Both the position numbers and the translations under genes were made by a program. From Lasioglossum baleicum (lineage: Eukaryota > Arthropoda > Insecta > Hymenoptera > Halictidae): a DNA stretch of 64,000 nt. The first letter of the stretch is position 1; each line of letters starts with the position of its first letter. The notes beneath the pieces are model-generated. The model was not told the origin of the DNA. It did no database searches and saw nothing but the letters and a program-made list of their open reading frames with translations. Below are positions 8,053 through 18,500 of the stretch, in pieces. Where the stretch lies: contig NC_134929.1 in the NCBI RefSeq assembly GCF_051020765.1, forward strand, positions 3,994,786 through 4,058,785, given 5' to 3'.

Positions 8053-9119
8053 TGTTACGGATGACGAACAGGTGTTCAATATCATCTCTGGCAGGAACCG
8101 TCCTAGATAAACGAACAGAGTTTTTCCCTAGATAAATCTACATAATTGTTTAGGTTAGTTTAGGGCCCAAACGTACGCACGACCAACTGGTCGTTGACAA
8201 AATACGAATGTTCACTTGAAGGGTACTGACAAGTACCACCCGTCATTGCAGGGCTATATAAGCCCTTACATTTCTACTCTCGTGGGCTAGTACTGTCGTA
8301 ATCACGAATAGTGTCGCGTCGTGCTGCATCTCGGAAGTCAACTACCAGTGAGATCGGACGTTCGTTCCTTTTGAATCAAAGTTTAACCGTACAGATTCCG
8401 CGAGTTCGGTCTAAAATCTGTTAGGCAGTGACAAGGTTGCTCCGAGTCCCCCGCATTGCCAGTGCGTCAACACCGTGCGTCTTAGCTTAGGTAATATCAC
8501 CTTTCAATTTCTTTCCTATTCTAAATTCAGTTCATTCGCGACACAAATACACTTGTAGAACGAAACTCTATAGTAAGAATATATTTGTCTTCTTTGATAA
8601 TTAACTCAAATTCATTAAACCCATAATTATCGTCCAATATCCTAACCAAGTAATTGAACGTCCCCACACAATACAATCTTACCGCTCGGATTGTATCAAT
8701 TAAATTATACTAGTTACGAGGCTTACTAATTATCCTAGCAATTCCCTGATTAACCATCAGGTTCTTTCGCGACATTCCAATTGTCCGAACAGAGATTTAT
8801 CCAACCTAGCGGCTCCCCAGTTTTGCATTGGGTTCGTCCGCATCCTAACAGCTCCCTGATTTCGCATCAGGTTCGTCTGTGCTATTATACAACCTCCTAG
8901 CAGCTCCCCGGTTTTGCATCGGGTTCGTCTGCGTTTGACTCCATTCCTAGAGGCTCCCTGACTTCGCGTCAGGTTCGTCCTCGCTGTCAATAATCCTAGC
9001 GGCTCCCCAATTTCGCATTGGGTTCGTCCGCGTTCCTTAACTAACAAATTTATATCATATTCCTAGGGTAATAACCCTTCGCCGGCCACTCGTGCTGCTC
9101 GCGGCCCTGGCTCGTAACA
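8053..9119 (+). repeat. 3' LTR of the errantivirus-like element
   Basis: Same length as 1625-2691 and nearly identical, including the TATA palindrome and the six-hairpin array. It is followed by the TTAT target duplication. Confidence 0.93.
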
Positions 9120-9509
9120 TTATTTATGTAATTAGTAGAAAGGTATAGACAATTTCTTATTTAAATACCAATACCAGACAATATAATGATGTATGAATAA
9201 TGATAATTCGTAGATCGTGATTATTTCACGATCACGACTGTGATCCTAACTTTTTTATCTCAAGTCATAGTAATTCTTCATCTTTGAGTTAAAATATTGT
9301 GTTATTTATGTAGTTAGTAGAAAGGTATAGACAATTTCTTATTTAAATACCGAATACGTTACTTAATAATGTATGAATATATGTATATAAATTTTTCTCT
9401 TGCAATTCAAAATACTATTGCCAGCGCAGACGCCAAGTTCCGTAGGTTGTAAAGTTTGAATACAACAATCATTGGCCTCTGGGAATTGGTCCTTCCCGAT
9501 ATCACAGCC

Positions 9510-9592
9510 CTTATAGGCGAGAGGAACTTGGTCCATCCATCGTATCACAACTTTGATAGGCGAGAGGAACTTGGTCCATCCTTCATATCACT
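9510..9592 (+). repeat. Two tandem copies of a 41-42-bp unit
   Basis: Units 9510-9550 and 9551-9592 share ATAGGCGAGAGGAACTTGG and TCCATCC.TC.TATCAC. The GGAACTTGGT core recurs singly at 9609-9618 and near 10277, suggesting remnants of a longer degenerate array in the hAT 5' flank. Confidence 0.7.
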
Positions 9593-9867
9593 GAAGTGGA
9601 TGGGCCGGGGAACTTGGTCAACCTTTACACGAAGTGTTTTGGTTTGGATATCATGTTATTTTTGTAAGAAATGACCAGATATTCGGAGGATTCATAGACG
9701 GAAGTTAATTTGCAGAAAATAGCATGATGCATCTCACTTAAAACACGCACGTGGCTGTATCTCGGGAACGGTGCGTCCTATCGCAAAAATAACGAAATTT
9801 TCGAAAGGCTTTAACCCAAAGCATATACGGTATGCCCAACCACATGACGTAGGTGGTATTTTGATTT

Positions 9868-9930
9868 TAAGAAAAAAAAAAATTTTTTCGGGTTTTTCGA
9901 AAAAAAAATTTTTTTTTCGGGATTTTCGAT
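9868..9930. repeat. A-run/T-run self-complementary tract
   Basis: Alternating runs of A and T (A11T6, A9T9) interspersed with TTTCGGG can fold back on themselves. Low complexity, with no coding content. Confidence 0.6.
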
Positions 9931-10013
9931 TTTTCCTGTTGGTTTGGATATAAAAGAAACCTGATTCCAAAATTTCAAGTTTCTAGCTTGTCTGGAAGTG
10001 GGTTAGAATTAAC

Positions 10014-10043
10014 ATGATCATCATCATCATCATCATCATCATC
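10014..10043. repeat. (ATC)n microsatellite
   Basis: About ten tandem ATC triplets. Confidence 0.9.
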
Positions 10044-10640
10044 CTCCTATATATATTCCAAGAATTATGCGTTTTTGGGGTATTTTTATCTCAGGTTCCA
10101 GGCTAGGTAGAAAGTTGCTTTTTACATGAGAGTTAGTTGATATTATATCTAGCTCAAATAAAAATTTTGGTTGACCTAGGTTACCGGGGAGAGCGGCAGC
10201 GGCGGTGGCAATATGGCTAAAAAGCGCAAAACTATCGTACGAGAATAACTACTCGGCAGCTTAGAGGTGGCGGGAGGGGAACTTGGTGCGCGCGCTGCCG
10301 CGCGCGTTGATATATCTATATGTATACTCTCGCGTCATATATAAAATCTAAGTCTAATAAATTAAATTTATAGTACATATATTTGTATGCTCTTATTTTA
10401 AATTAAAAATATAAGGATATAGAATACTGTAACGAACATAGTTCCAAAATGAATTAGTTTCTTATAAAATACTGCTATATCTTTTCTAACGAAGCGAGTC
10501 AACGCCACTTGAGATAAAATAAACAAGGGGTGAGATGCCCACTCGCGAGCGCGATCGCTGTTATAGATTAGAGATCCTTTCCTCGTGCACAGATTCATTT
10601 CATTCATTCTCGAGCTCTGAGAGACAGTATCTGCAGTACG

Positions 10641-10832
10641 ATGTCTGTGCAAACCAGAGGATGTGATTTGTGGAATTTCTTCACACAAATAAACAATAGC
10701 GGATATGCTATTTGCAAAATCTGCAAGAAAAAATTGTATTATAAGACAACCAGTACTAATTTAAAAAGACATTTGAAGGCAGTTCATCCCACCATCTCAT
10801 TAACATGGAGACTGTTGGAAATCGGCCGTAAG
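10641..10832 (+). pseudogene. hAT transposase, exon 1 (BED zinc finger)
   Basis: The ATG at 10641 opens a frame with a BED-type finger: C25 and C28 (CKIC), then H44 and H49 (RHLKAVH). BED fingers bind the transposon ends. The frame closes soon after, and a donor AAG|GTGTGA at 10832/10833 keeps phase with the acceptor TTTCTTTCAG|CC at 11361/11362. The donor choice is an inference from frame. The gene as a whole is broken downstream. Confidence 0.75.
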
Positions 10833-11361
10833 GTGTGATCGTTGCGCCCTCATACAGGCCCACGAGCAGATCGCTTGCGTGTGGGGTATGCGTGTTTCCC
10901 TTCTTGGTATCATGGTGTGTGAGTGTGGTACGTGATTCGCTCTCTTCATCATCGACTCTCGTAGCGTGCACACGTGTCTCATGTTTTTGCTCTACAGTGT
11001 GTCGCGTATATATATTAAATCTCGTGTGTGTTAAACTGTTAAGCTTTCTTTACCTTTCCGATCCACGCGTCTATATTAACCTCGTATAATCTCATAGAGA
11101 CAAACAACAAATCAGGTATGCTGAACTATTCATAAGACACGGTAAATATTGTTACTTTCATTTTAACGCTACATATGTATGTGCATATTAATACATGTAA
11201 ACTAAAATTAAAAAGATGTAAAAATGCTATAAAAATATCTACTTTTGTTTTCACATATTACCTTAATTATCTTAAATCTAGATACACTTTCCTGAGAGCT
11301 CTTTCATGTATAGCATCTATTGATTGCAAAATATATTTTCTAATGATTCCATTTCTTTCAG
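10833..11361 (+). other. Predicted intron of the hAT transposase
   Basis: It runs from GTGTGA to a pyrimidine-rich acceptor ending in CAG. It has no coding continuity with either exon and contains only scattered short frames. Confidence 0.6.
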
Positions 11362-12322
11362 CCATTACAATCAACAGGTGATCTTCTATCGCAGTCACCG
11401 GAATCTAGAGACAACCCTGATGATCCACAAATTTGTCAACCTGGACCGAGCACTGCTTCCTCATCACCGCCTGCAACATCTGGAAACATTATAAATTTAA
11501 ACAGGCAACAACACATGACTTCATTTATATCAAAAAGACTGACTACAGCATATCGAAAACAAATAGATGAAAAATTGTTAGATTTGTTTGTACACGATTT
11601 ACAACCGTTTAGAATAGTTGAAGAAAGAGGTTTTAAAGCATTTATAAAAATTTTAAATCCGAGTTATACATTTCCGGACAGAAAATTGATTTCAAAATCA
11701 TTAATACCGCTGCGCTTTCAAGAATGCAAAAATATATGCATTGAAAAATTAAAAAAATCCATTCAAATCTGCATAACGACTGACACGTGGACGTCACAAA
11801 ATGTAGACAGTTTTATGGCAGTAACCGCGCATTTTGTGCATAATTTTAAATTAGAATCAATACTTCTAGGTTGTACCCAAATTATTGGGTCCCATACTAG
11901 TGAAAACATTGCAAATAATTTGAAAATAACATGCGAGAATTGGGGAATGTTAAACAAAACTAATTTTGCCACGACTGATAATGCCTCAAACATGAAAAAT
12001 GCAATAATGTATCACTGCAATTGGACACATATTTCATGCTTTGCACATAATCTAAATTTAATAGTTAAATCTAGTTTAAATAATGACGCATTAAATTTAT
12101 TACTGAACAATATTAGAACAATAGTTAAACATTTTAAAAAAAGCACCACAGCTGCAGAAAAATTAAAAAATTATCAAGTAACAGCAGGTAGAGATGCACA
12201 TACATTAATACTTGACGTACCGACTAGATGGAACTCCACATATGCAATGATAGACAGATTGATTTTCCTGGAAGAACCAGTTAAAGTTACGATGGCCCTC
12301 CTTAACAGGAATTTACCACAAA
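11362..12322 (+). pseudogene. hAT transposase, exon 2 (catalytic core, N-terminal half)
   Basis: Read in frame from 11365 the exon starts with a low-complexity linker (QSPESRDNPDD...STASSSPP). The RNase H-like core follows: TTDTWTSQNVDSF carries the first catalytic Asp, TTDNASNMKNA the second, and the CFAHNLNLIVKSSL block and PTRWNSTYAMIDRL are standard hAT landmarks (ZBED type). The frame is cut at about 12322 by TE-X and picks up again at 61289. It catalysed cut-and-paste transposition in the ancestor and cannot in this copy. Confidence 0.88.
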
Positions 12323-13070
12323 GGGCATAGGCGGATAAGATAGTCAAAAATGCCCTTGAGCCGCATTTTATCGACGATGTGCCATTCGATAGAGCACCAA
12401 GAAAAAACATACTGTGCAAAATTTCAACCCTGTATCTCGATCGGGAGGGTAGTTATGGGGTAAAAACGAAAAATCAGTTTTTGGCCTATTTTCCCTAGTT
12501 AATGACGTTTAAAAATTCTGAAAAAAATCTGACACATGTCAAAAACCCAAATACATACTTTGCAATTGGTTTCAGATTTTTAAAATGGAAATCCTGCTTG
12601 TAATAAATCAAAAACCTCAAAAAAATCGAAAAAATGCAGATTTCACATGGAAGTTTTAGAGTGACAACATTTATATTTTTACAGTAGCAGTATATTGTTA
12701 TAAGTATTGTTCATGAATTTTTTCAGATTTTTTGGTTTGGTGCGCCGTTGTCAAAAAAAATAAAAACAGATTTTTTCGGCGTTTTTTCCGCGAAGAACTA
12801 AGCTAACCTTAAAATTATTACGTACTTTTTATTCTGTAAGTCTATCAGGCTCTGATAAACCTTGAGCCTTCTACAGAAGTAATTAAAAAATGAAATCAAC
12901 TTAATTAATATTTCTACAGTATGAACATTACATCCCGAAATATCAATCACGTTTCCAACAGTTCAGTTGGCTCAGTGCGTTAGGCATTCGATTGTGGACC
13001 GGCCTATACTAGGTTCGCGCCCGTCGTAGGTCTATTTTTTTTATTTCATCAATTCTCTTCCTTTTTTATT
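12323..13070 (+). repeat. Left inverted arm of TE-X
   Basis: Reverse complement of 60640-61288 followed by 59033-59143. It is strongly A+T-rich apart from the tRNA-like end. Confidence 0.88.
12960..13042 (+). ncRNA. tRNA-like Pol III unit in the left arm of TE-X
   Basis: TGGCTCAGTGCGTTAGGCA (12968-12986) fits the A box, GGTTCGCGCCC (13012-13022) fits the B box with usual tRNA spacing, and a run of eight T lies at 13035-13042. A complete cloverleaf is not convincing, so this is a tRNA-derived (SINE-like) sequence and not a tRNA gene. Transcription is an inference. Confidence 0.55.
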
Positions 13071-13755
13071 TCTAACTTCACACGAGTCAAGGATATTTTT
13101 GTAGAATTCTTTTAAAAGCAATATTGAAATATTTAAAAAGTATTTTAAGGTAAAATACACCAAATACAGTAGTTGTGTCTAACAGAGTCGTAAGGCGAGT
13201 AAAGAAAAGAAAAGGTAAACGTATAAAGGTAAACAAAGGTAAAAGTTAATGAAACATCAAAAGTATGTCATTCTAAATATGCTTTTATAGATCCGTTAGT
13301 TTACTTTGACAAGTATCGGAACATCTGCTTTCACTGTGAAATATTTCATTAGCAACCCTGAGTGGTACATACACAACAATTGCTGTTCCGCATAAGAGAC
13401 GAGGTTCTAAATTGAATGCCTCAAAAGGAGTAAACAACAATAGAGCCATTTCTACAACTTGAATTTCTTTCTTTTCTGTATAACAAAGTATTTAAAACTC
13501 GAAGACACATAAATGGAATTACTGCTGAAAATATCGAGTACTGCCAGAAGTTCCTCCAATTATCAACATAAATAAATCTTTCAATTCATCGATAAAATAA
13601 AATATGCTTTGCAGAAAACACGATAAAATGAAACTGAGATAATTAAGATCCGCACAACCTATGTATTATAATTTTTTTGCGAATTTCACCTTGAAATATT
13701 TTTTGAATATGTAGATATTGCTTCTAAAAGAAATCTACAAACACACCATTGATTA
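13071..13755. other. Unique interior of TE-X
   Basis: A+T-rich DNA with no recognised domain. A short antisense frame around 13310-13470 is open for some 55 codons, but I could not assign it. Repeats of GGTAAA(C/G) occur at 13215-13245. Confidence 0.4.
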
Positions 13756-14052
13756 CACTGTCCAACAGCCAAAAAGTATTTCGATTCCCACTATGCGATT
13801 CTTGTAGAGTTTTCCGCGCTGATTCCGAATCTGGTTTTAATTTTTTCCCTATACGTCCAGTTTTTGAGAAAATGGAGTTTTAAAAAAAGACATATTTTTC
13901 AACTTTAAACAAATATTGCGATGTTATTATAAAAGATATTGAATTGTTCTTTACAGCAAAAGATTCTGTAGACTTTCCCGAATACAATGATATCCAATAT
14001 TAATACATTATGATTGTTTAAACATGTTTAAACAATGATTAAAGACGGAGAT

Positions 14053-14095
14053 GCACCACTTTTGCACCAATTTTTGCGGATATTTTCGAATTTAT
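14053..14095 (+). repeat. 43-bp duplicated target segment, left copy
   Basis: Identical to 58290-58332. The two copies bracket the 44-kb Gypsy block inside the left arm of TE-Z. It begins GCACCACTTTTGCACC. Retroviral integrases make 4-6-bp duplications, so this is not an ordinary integration footprint. Confidence 0.88.
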
Positions 14096-14170
14096 GGCCT
14101 ACTCGTGTACAGTGGCCAACTCGTGTGCAGGAGTTTCTTCGCACCAACATTTGGCAATGGGCCCGTTACA
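14096..14170 (+). other. Filler DNA replacing the 5' LTR at the left end of the block
   Basis: Only the last few LTR bases (CCGTTACA) remain before the primer site. The rest is patchwork: TGGCC.ACTCGTGT.CAG twice in tandem, GTTTCTTCGCACCA as an inverted copy of 14190-14203, and TTGGCAATG, which also appears in the 48-nt junction filler at 20005. Such templated scraps are typical of error-prone end joining. Confidence 0.7.
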
Positions 14171-14188
14171 TGGCGCCCGAACAGGGAC
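14171..14188 (+). other. Primer-binding site complementary to tRNA-Lys3 (Gypsy copy 1)
   Basis: TGGCGCCCGAACAGGGAC is the 18-nt primer site used with tRNA-Lys(UUU), as in lentiviruses and in Osvaldo-type insect Gypsy elements. The same site occurs inverted at 21426-21443, 27136-27153, 35387-35404 and 41088-41105, and forward at 51775-51792 and 53200-53217. Confidence 0.95.
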
Positions 14189-14430
14189 CTGGTGCGAAGA
14201 AACCGCGATAATAACAACAGTTACCCGGTCGACCGAGAATTAGAGACTGAACGGGCAAACACGTCGTCGCACGCAATCGACAATAGACTAGGCCGCCGCG
14301 TAGTAAATACATAACAGCCCCGGAACCGACTACCGAAAGTACGAGCCCACGGCGAACCGATCACAACCAAGGCCGTTCACGTCATCTCGTGTATACACGG
14401 CGATACACGCGCGGATTCAAATCTTAGGGA
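14189..14430 (+). other. 5' untranslated leader of Gypsy copy 1
   Basis: Non-coding leader from the primer site to the gag ATG, repeated in reverse at 26894-27135, 40846-41087 and 58115-58279. Contains the palindrome-rich stretch CGTGTATACACGGCGATACACG (given here as 14391-14411 with flanks). Confidence 0.7.
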
Positions 14431-15501
14431 ATGCCGGCAAGAGACACCCTCCGCCAGGCGAGAGCACGATTAATCGCCGACCTACGCCTACGAAATTTAC
14501 CCGTCACCGGGACGACACCAGAGTTACGACAGAGGTGGGAGGATTTTACGAACCAGCAACCCACTAATCCATCCGACATGGCCGAGCCGAAAACGCCGAC
14601 ACTCCAGAGCACCGCCGACATACAACTCGGCGCGTCCACCAGTCAAACCACCCTCTTACACGTCCCCAACGTCCCTATGCACGGGGATCCTTGCAAAAAT
14701 TTGGACCGCATGAGGAAATGGGGATGCACTAGCGACGGAAAAGACCCATACGCGTTCATAGAACGAATCGCCGAGTTACAAGCCTCGTATCAATTTACCG
14801 ATAACGAATTATTAAGGGGGTTACCCGAATTACTACGGGGGGACGCCCAGTTATGGTACCGAAACGCACGCCTACAGATTTCGCACTGGGCCGAGTTCGC
14901 CGACAAATTCATCGCATTCTTTTCCCCAAACAGTACCCGGGTACAGCGAGAACGCGAAGCACGCGACCGTATGCAACGACCCGGGGAACCGTTCAACTCG
15001 TTTATGAACGCCCTAAATACACTGACCCGACGCGCAATGATTCCCCCCGAGGAAAGCCTCGAATTAATTTTCGAAAACATGCTACCGGAGTACGCGGCGA
15101 TCATTAACCCGGACACCATCTCGAGTACCGACGACCTACTCAGACAGGTACAGCGTATCGAAAGAGCTAACGATAGGAAAAATCGCCTCAGCCGCACTTA
15201 CGCGCGGACAGCAGCTGTCACAACCGATGGCCTCCGGAACCCCGACCTCCCGTATCGCACCGAATGGAACGAGGACAGTTCACCTCGAGCCGAAGTGAAC
15301 TCAATCCCGACCAACGCATATCACGTGGACACCCACTGCTGCCGGTGTAAACAACGCGGACATCAGCGCTTCGAATGTCGAAACCAGTATCGAAAATTTT
15401 GCTCAAGATGTGGTAGAGATGGGGTACTGACCCGAGAGTGTCACCCACCGGGAAACGGACCGAGGGGCACGCCGCAGATGGGCAGCCGCCGGCCCCAATA
15501 A
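14431..15501 (+). CDS. gag: Gag of the Gypsy element, copy 1
   Basis: A 356-aa ORF from an ATG. Residues about 8-40 (LRQARARLIADLRLRN followed by LPVTGTTPELRQRW) match the SAP pattern, a helix-turn-helix that binds A+T-rich DNA. Residues 90-260 are the retrotransposon Gag region (YAFIERIAEL, LLRGDAQLWYRN, FADKFIAFFSP, LPEYAAIINPDT). Near the C-terminus are two zinc-knuckle-like motifs: CCRCKQRGHQRFEC is a regular CX2CX4HX4C, whereas CSRCGRDGVLTREC has V where His is expected. Gag forms the particle and binds the RNA. The frame ends 64 nt inside the pol frame. This copy has CCRC where the other copies have CWRC. Confidence 0.9.
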   Translation: MPARDTLRQARARLIADLRLRNLPVTGTTPELRQRWEDFTNQQPTNPSDMAEPKTPTLQSTADIQLGASTSQTTLLHVPNVPMHGDPCKNLDRMRKWGCTSDGKDPYAFIERIAELQASYQFTDNELLRGLPELLRGDAQLWYRNARLQISHWAEFADKFIAFFSPNSTRVQREREARDRMQRPGEPFNSFMNALNTLTRRAMIPPEESLELIFENMLPEYAAIINPDTISSTDDLLRQVQRIERANDRKNRLSRTYARTAAVTTDGLRNPDLPYRTEWNEDSSPRAEVNSIPTNAYHVDTHCCRCKQRGHQRFECRNQYRKFCSRCGRDGVLTRECHPPGNGPRGTPQMGSRRPQ

Positions 15502-18500
15502 TCACCTACACCCCGCGCCCGTTCACACGCATCCAACTCCTGGGACGAGAAGTAGAGGCACTACTGGACACAGGCTCGCAATTGTCCTGCATCAACGAGG
15601 AAGTCCAGGAGTGGGCACACCAGCGAGGGTTCACGGAACTCACACCAGCCAGACGCATCGGATTAGCCGACGGTTCCGATATAGTACCGATCGGCAAGAT
15701 CACATTACCGTTCAGTATAGGAGGGCAGACGCAGACACAAGAATTCACCATCCTGCCGAAGATGGGACCGCCGGTCTTGTTGGGGATCCGAGCAATCGCA
15801 CGATTGCAGATCACCTTAACCCCACCACCTGACGTCGCTTCCTGGCCCGCCGACTACTTAGCCGAACCGTGCCTACAGGTAGGCCTCCGAAAACCGCCAG
15901 AGGACGAACAAAAACGACTGGAATCTTTTTTAGAACAGGAGATGAAACTATTCGAGACCGTTCCAGGGCGCACCACGCTCACTCAACACCGCATCAAACT
16001 GACCGACGGCACGCCTATCAAACAACGGTACCGCCCGAGAAACCCAGCGATGCAGGCAGTAATCAACGAAGAAGTGGAAAAGATGCTACAGGAGGGGATT
16101 ATTGAACCATCGGACAGCCCGTGGAGTTCACCAGTCGTCGTAGTCAGAAAGAAAGACGGCAAGCCACGCTTCTGCGTCGACTTCCGCAGACTGAACGATC
16201 GATCCGAGAAAGACGCCTATCCATTACCTCAAATACAGGCTACCCTCGACAAGTTGCGAGGCGCAAAGTACTTGACCACCTTAGACCTCAAAAACGGATA
16301 CTGGCAAATCCCATTAGAGAACTCCAGCCGGCCGCTCACCGCCTTTACGGTACCCGGTAAAGGACTATTCCAATTTACGGTTATGCCATTTGGATTACAT
16401 TCAGCGCCAGCCACTTTCCAGCGCCTACTCGACCAGATCATCGGGCCCGAACTCGAGCCGTTTGCATTTGCCTACCTCGATGATATTATCGTTGTAAGCA
16501 AAACGTTCGAGGAACACCAGAGGCATCTCCGAGAAGTTTTCCGCCGGCTCCGCACCGCCGGGCTACGTCTCAACCCGGAAAAATGCCGATTCTGCGTAGA
16601 TAGCCTCCGATATCTCGGCCACGTCGTAGACCAACAAGGTATTAGGACTGACCCCGAGAAGACCAGCGCAATCGCACGGCTCACGGCGCCAAAAACGATA
16701 CGAGAAGTACGCCGATTCCACGGAATGGCATCCTGGTACCGGCGGTTCGTGCCGAACTTCGCCGAGATCGTGGAACCATTAACCCAACTTACCAGGAAGA
16801 ACGCCAAGTGGAGATGGACCGAAGCCGAAGAACACGCCTTCCAAACCATGAAGGACAAACTAATCGCCGCCCCGATACTCGCCTGTCCGGACTTCAACGA
16901 GCCGTTCACGCTCCAGACAGACGCCAGCGACCACGGCCTTGGTGTCGTACTGACCCAGGGCCCCGAAGAACAGGAAAGGGTCATAGCCTACGCCAGCCAC
17001 ACGCTAAGCGCAACCGAGCGCAACTACAGCGCTACCGAAAAAGAATGCCTCGCAGTAATCTGGGGCATTCGAAAAATGAAGCCCTACCTGGAAGGCTATC
17101 GTTTTTCCGTCATCACCGACCATCAAGCACTGCGATGGCTCCGACAGATGGACAGCCCCACCGGCAGGCTCGCAAGATGGGCACTCGAGCTACAACAATA
17201 CGATTTCGACATAAAATACCGACCGGGAAAGTTAAACCAGGTAGCAGACGCGCTGTCCAGAGTCGAAATCACTCCCGGCGTGAACGTGATCCAACCAAAA
17301 CAACCAGCAGATTCATGGTACCAGAAGAAAGTCGATGCAGTCCAGACAAACCCCGCGTCCGTCCCGGAGTACCAAATACGCGAAGGGAAGCTATACCGCC
17401 ATATATTGCACCAGCTAGATTACAACGAGCCCGAGCCGGGCGACGCTTGGAAAATCTGCGTGCCCAGCAACGAGCGAGAAGCGCTCCTCCGACAACATCA
17501 TGACGACCCGACCGCCGGACACTTAGGAGTCGCCAAAACAATCGTCCGACTCGCCCAGCGATTTTATTGGCCGGGAATGTTCCGCGAAACCGCCAGTTAC
17601 GTTCGCAGCTGCGCCAGCTGCCAACGTTACAAAACACCACCGCAACTGCCACCAGGAAAACTCCACGCCAACCCAGGAACACAACCCTGGCACACCGTCT
17701 CCGTTGACCTAGTCGGACCACTACCACGGTCACGACGAGGTCATATCTGGCTACTCGTAGCACTAGACAAGTTCACCAAATGGGTCGAACTTACGCCCCT
17801 ACGAAAGGCTACCAGCGCCGCCGTCGCCGCCGCCGTACAAAAGGAAATCATTCTACGTCACGGAGCACCGAACACCGTCATCTCCGACAACGGAAAACAA
17901 TTCATCGGAGAACCATTTACCAGCCTACTCCGAGCAGCCGGTACCGAGCATCGACGGACGCCACCGTATTCGCCCCAATGCAATCCGGTCGAACGTGCAA
18001 ACAAAGTGGTAAAAACCATGCTGGCCCAATACACCGGGGAGCACCACGACCGATGGGACGAGAAATTGGACGAGGTCCGATTCGCTATTAACACCGCATG
18101 GCACGAATCTACCGGCTACAGCCCGGCGTACCTCAACCAGGGCCGGGAACTGCGAGCCCCTGGACAACCACCGACCGAGACCGGCCCCGACGTACCGCAA
18201 CACCGATGGAAAAACCTCCGAGCAGCACAAGAACTGGCCAAGCTACATTTGGCCCAAGCATTCGGCCGACAGGCCAAATACTACAACCTGCGACACCGAG
18301 ACTGGAGACCTGCAATCGGCGACCGAGTATGGAAAAGAGAGCACACGCTGTCCGATAAAGGGGCGGGCATTGCCGCGAAACTAGCTCCAAAATACAGCGG
18401 GCCTTACACGGTCGGCCGCATAATATCGCCGGTCATCGTAGATCTCCACAGCGACAACGGGAAATGGGCGCGACACATTCACGTCCACGATCTAAAACCA

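Larger units (their letters stand above)
1625..9119 (+). mobile_element. Errantivirus-like LTR element with env and Tudor ORFs, pol deleted
   Basis: Two 1067-bp LTRs (1625-2691 and 8053-9119) begin TGTTACGG and end CTCGTAACA. They differ at only about two positions that I found, so insertion was recent. The 4-bp target duplication is TTAT (1621-1624 and 9120-9123). Internal order is primer site, hairpin array, gag, protease remnant, env, unknown ORF, Tudor ORF, polypurine tract. RT, RNase H and integrase are absent, so this copy cannot transpose on its own. It must have been mobilised by an intact relative, or lost pol during or after reverse transcription. Confidence 0.9.
1534..9380 (+). repeat. 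181-bp tandem duplication in the hAT 5' flank, first unit split by the LTR element
   Basis: Unit 1 is 1534-1624 joined to 9124-9213; unit 2 starts at 9214 and runs to about 9380. Both begin TCGTGATT.TTTCACGATCACG and contain TTAGTAGAAAGGTATAGACA. Unit 2 serves as an uninterrupted paralogous target site and confirms that TTAT was duplicated when the LTR element inserted in unit 1. Confidence 0.75.
9593..10640 (+). other. 5' non-coding region of the hAT
   Basis: Apart from the simple repeats listed separately, this stretch holds no recognisable ORF. A G+C-rich patch (10196-10310, ending in a GCGCGCGCTGCCGCGCGCG palindrome) interrupts otherwise A+T-rich DNA and may belong to the transposase promoter or an older insertion. 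Confidence 0.45.

Noticed and set aside
12310..12330. A target duplication for TE-X
   Set aside because: Left flank CCACAA and right flank TTTCCAAC do not agree in a way that gives one clear duplication.
12960..13042. Genuine tRNA gene in TE-X (and 59325-59402 in TE-Y)
   Set aside because: A and B boxes fit, but the acceptor stems do not close and no regular anticodon arm could be drawn; called tRNA-like.
13310..13470. Short antisense coding fragment inside TE-X
   Set aside because: About 55 open codons without a recognisable motif; insufficient to call a gene.
14171..14188. Lentivirus-related sequence because of the primer site
   Set aside because: Only the 18-nt tRNA-complementary site matches; gag, pol and LTRs are Gypsy-type.
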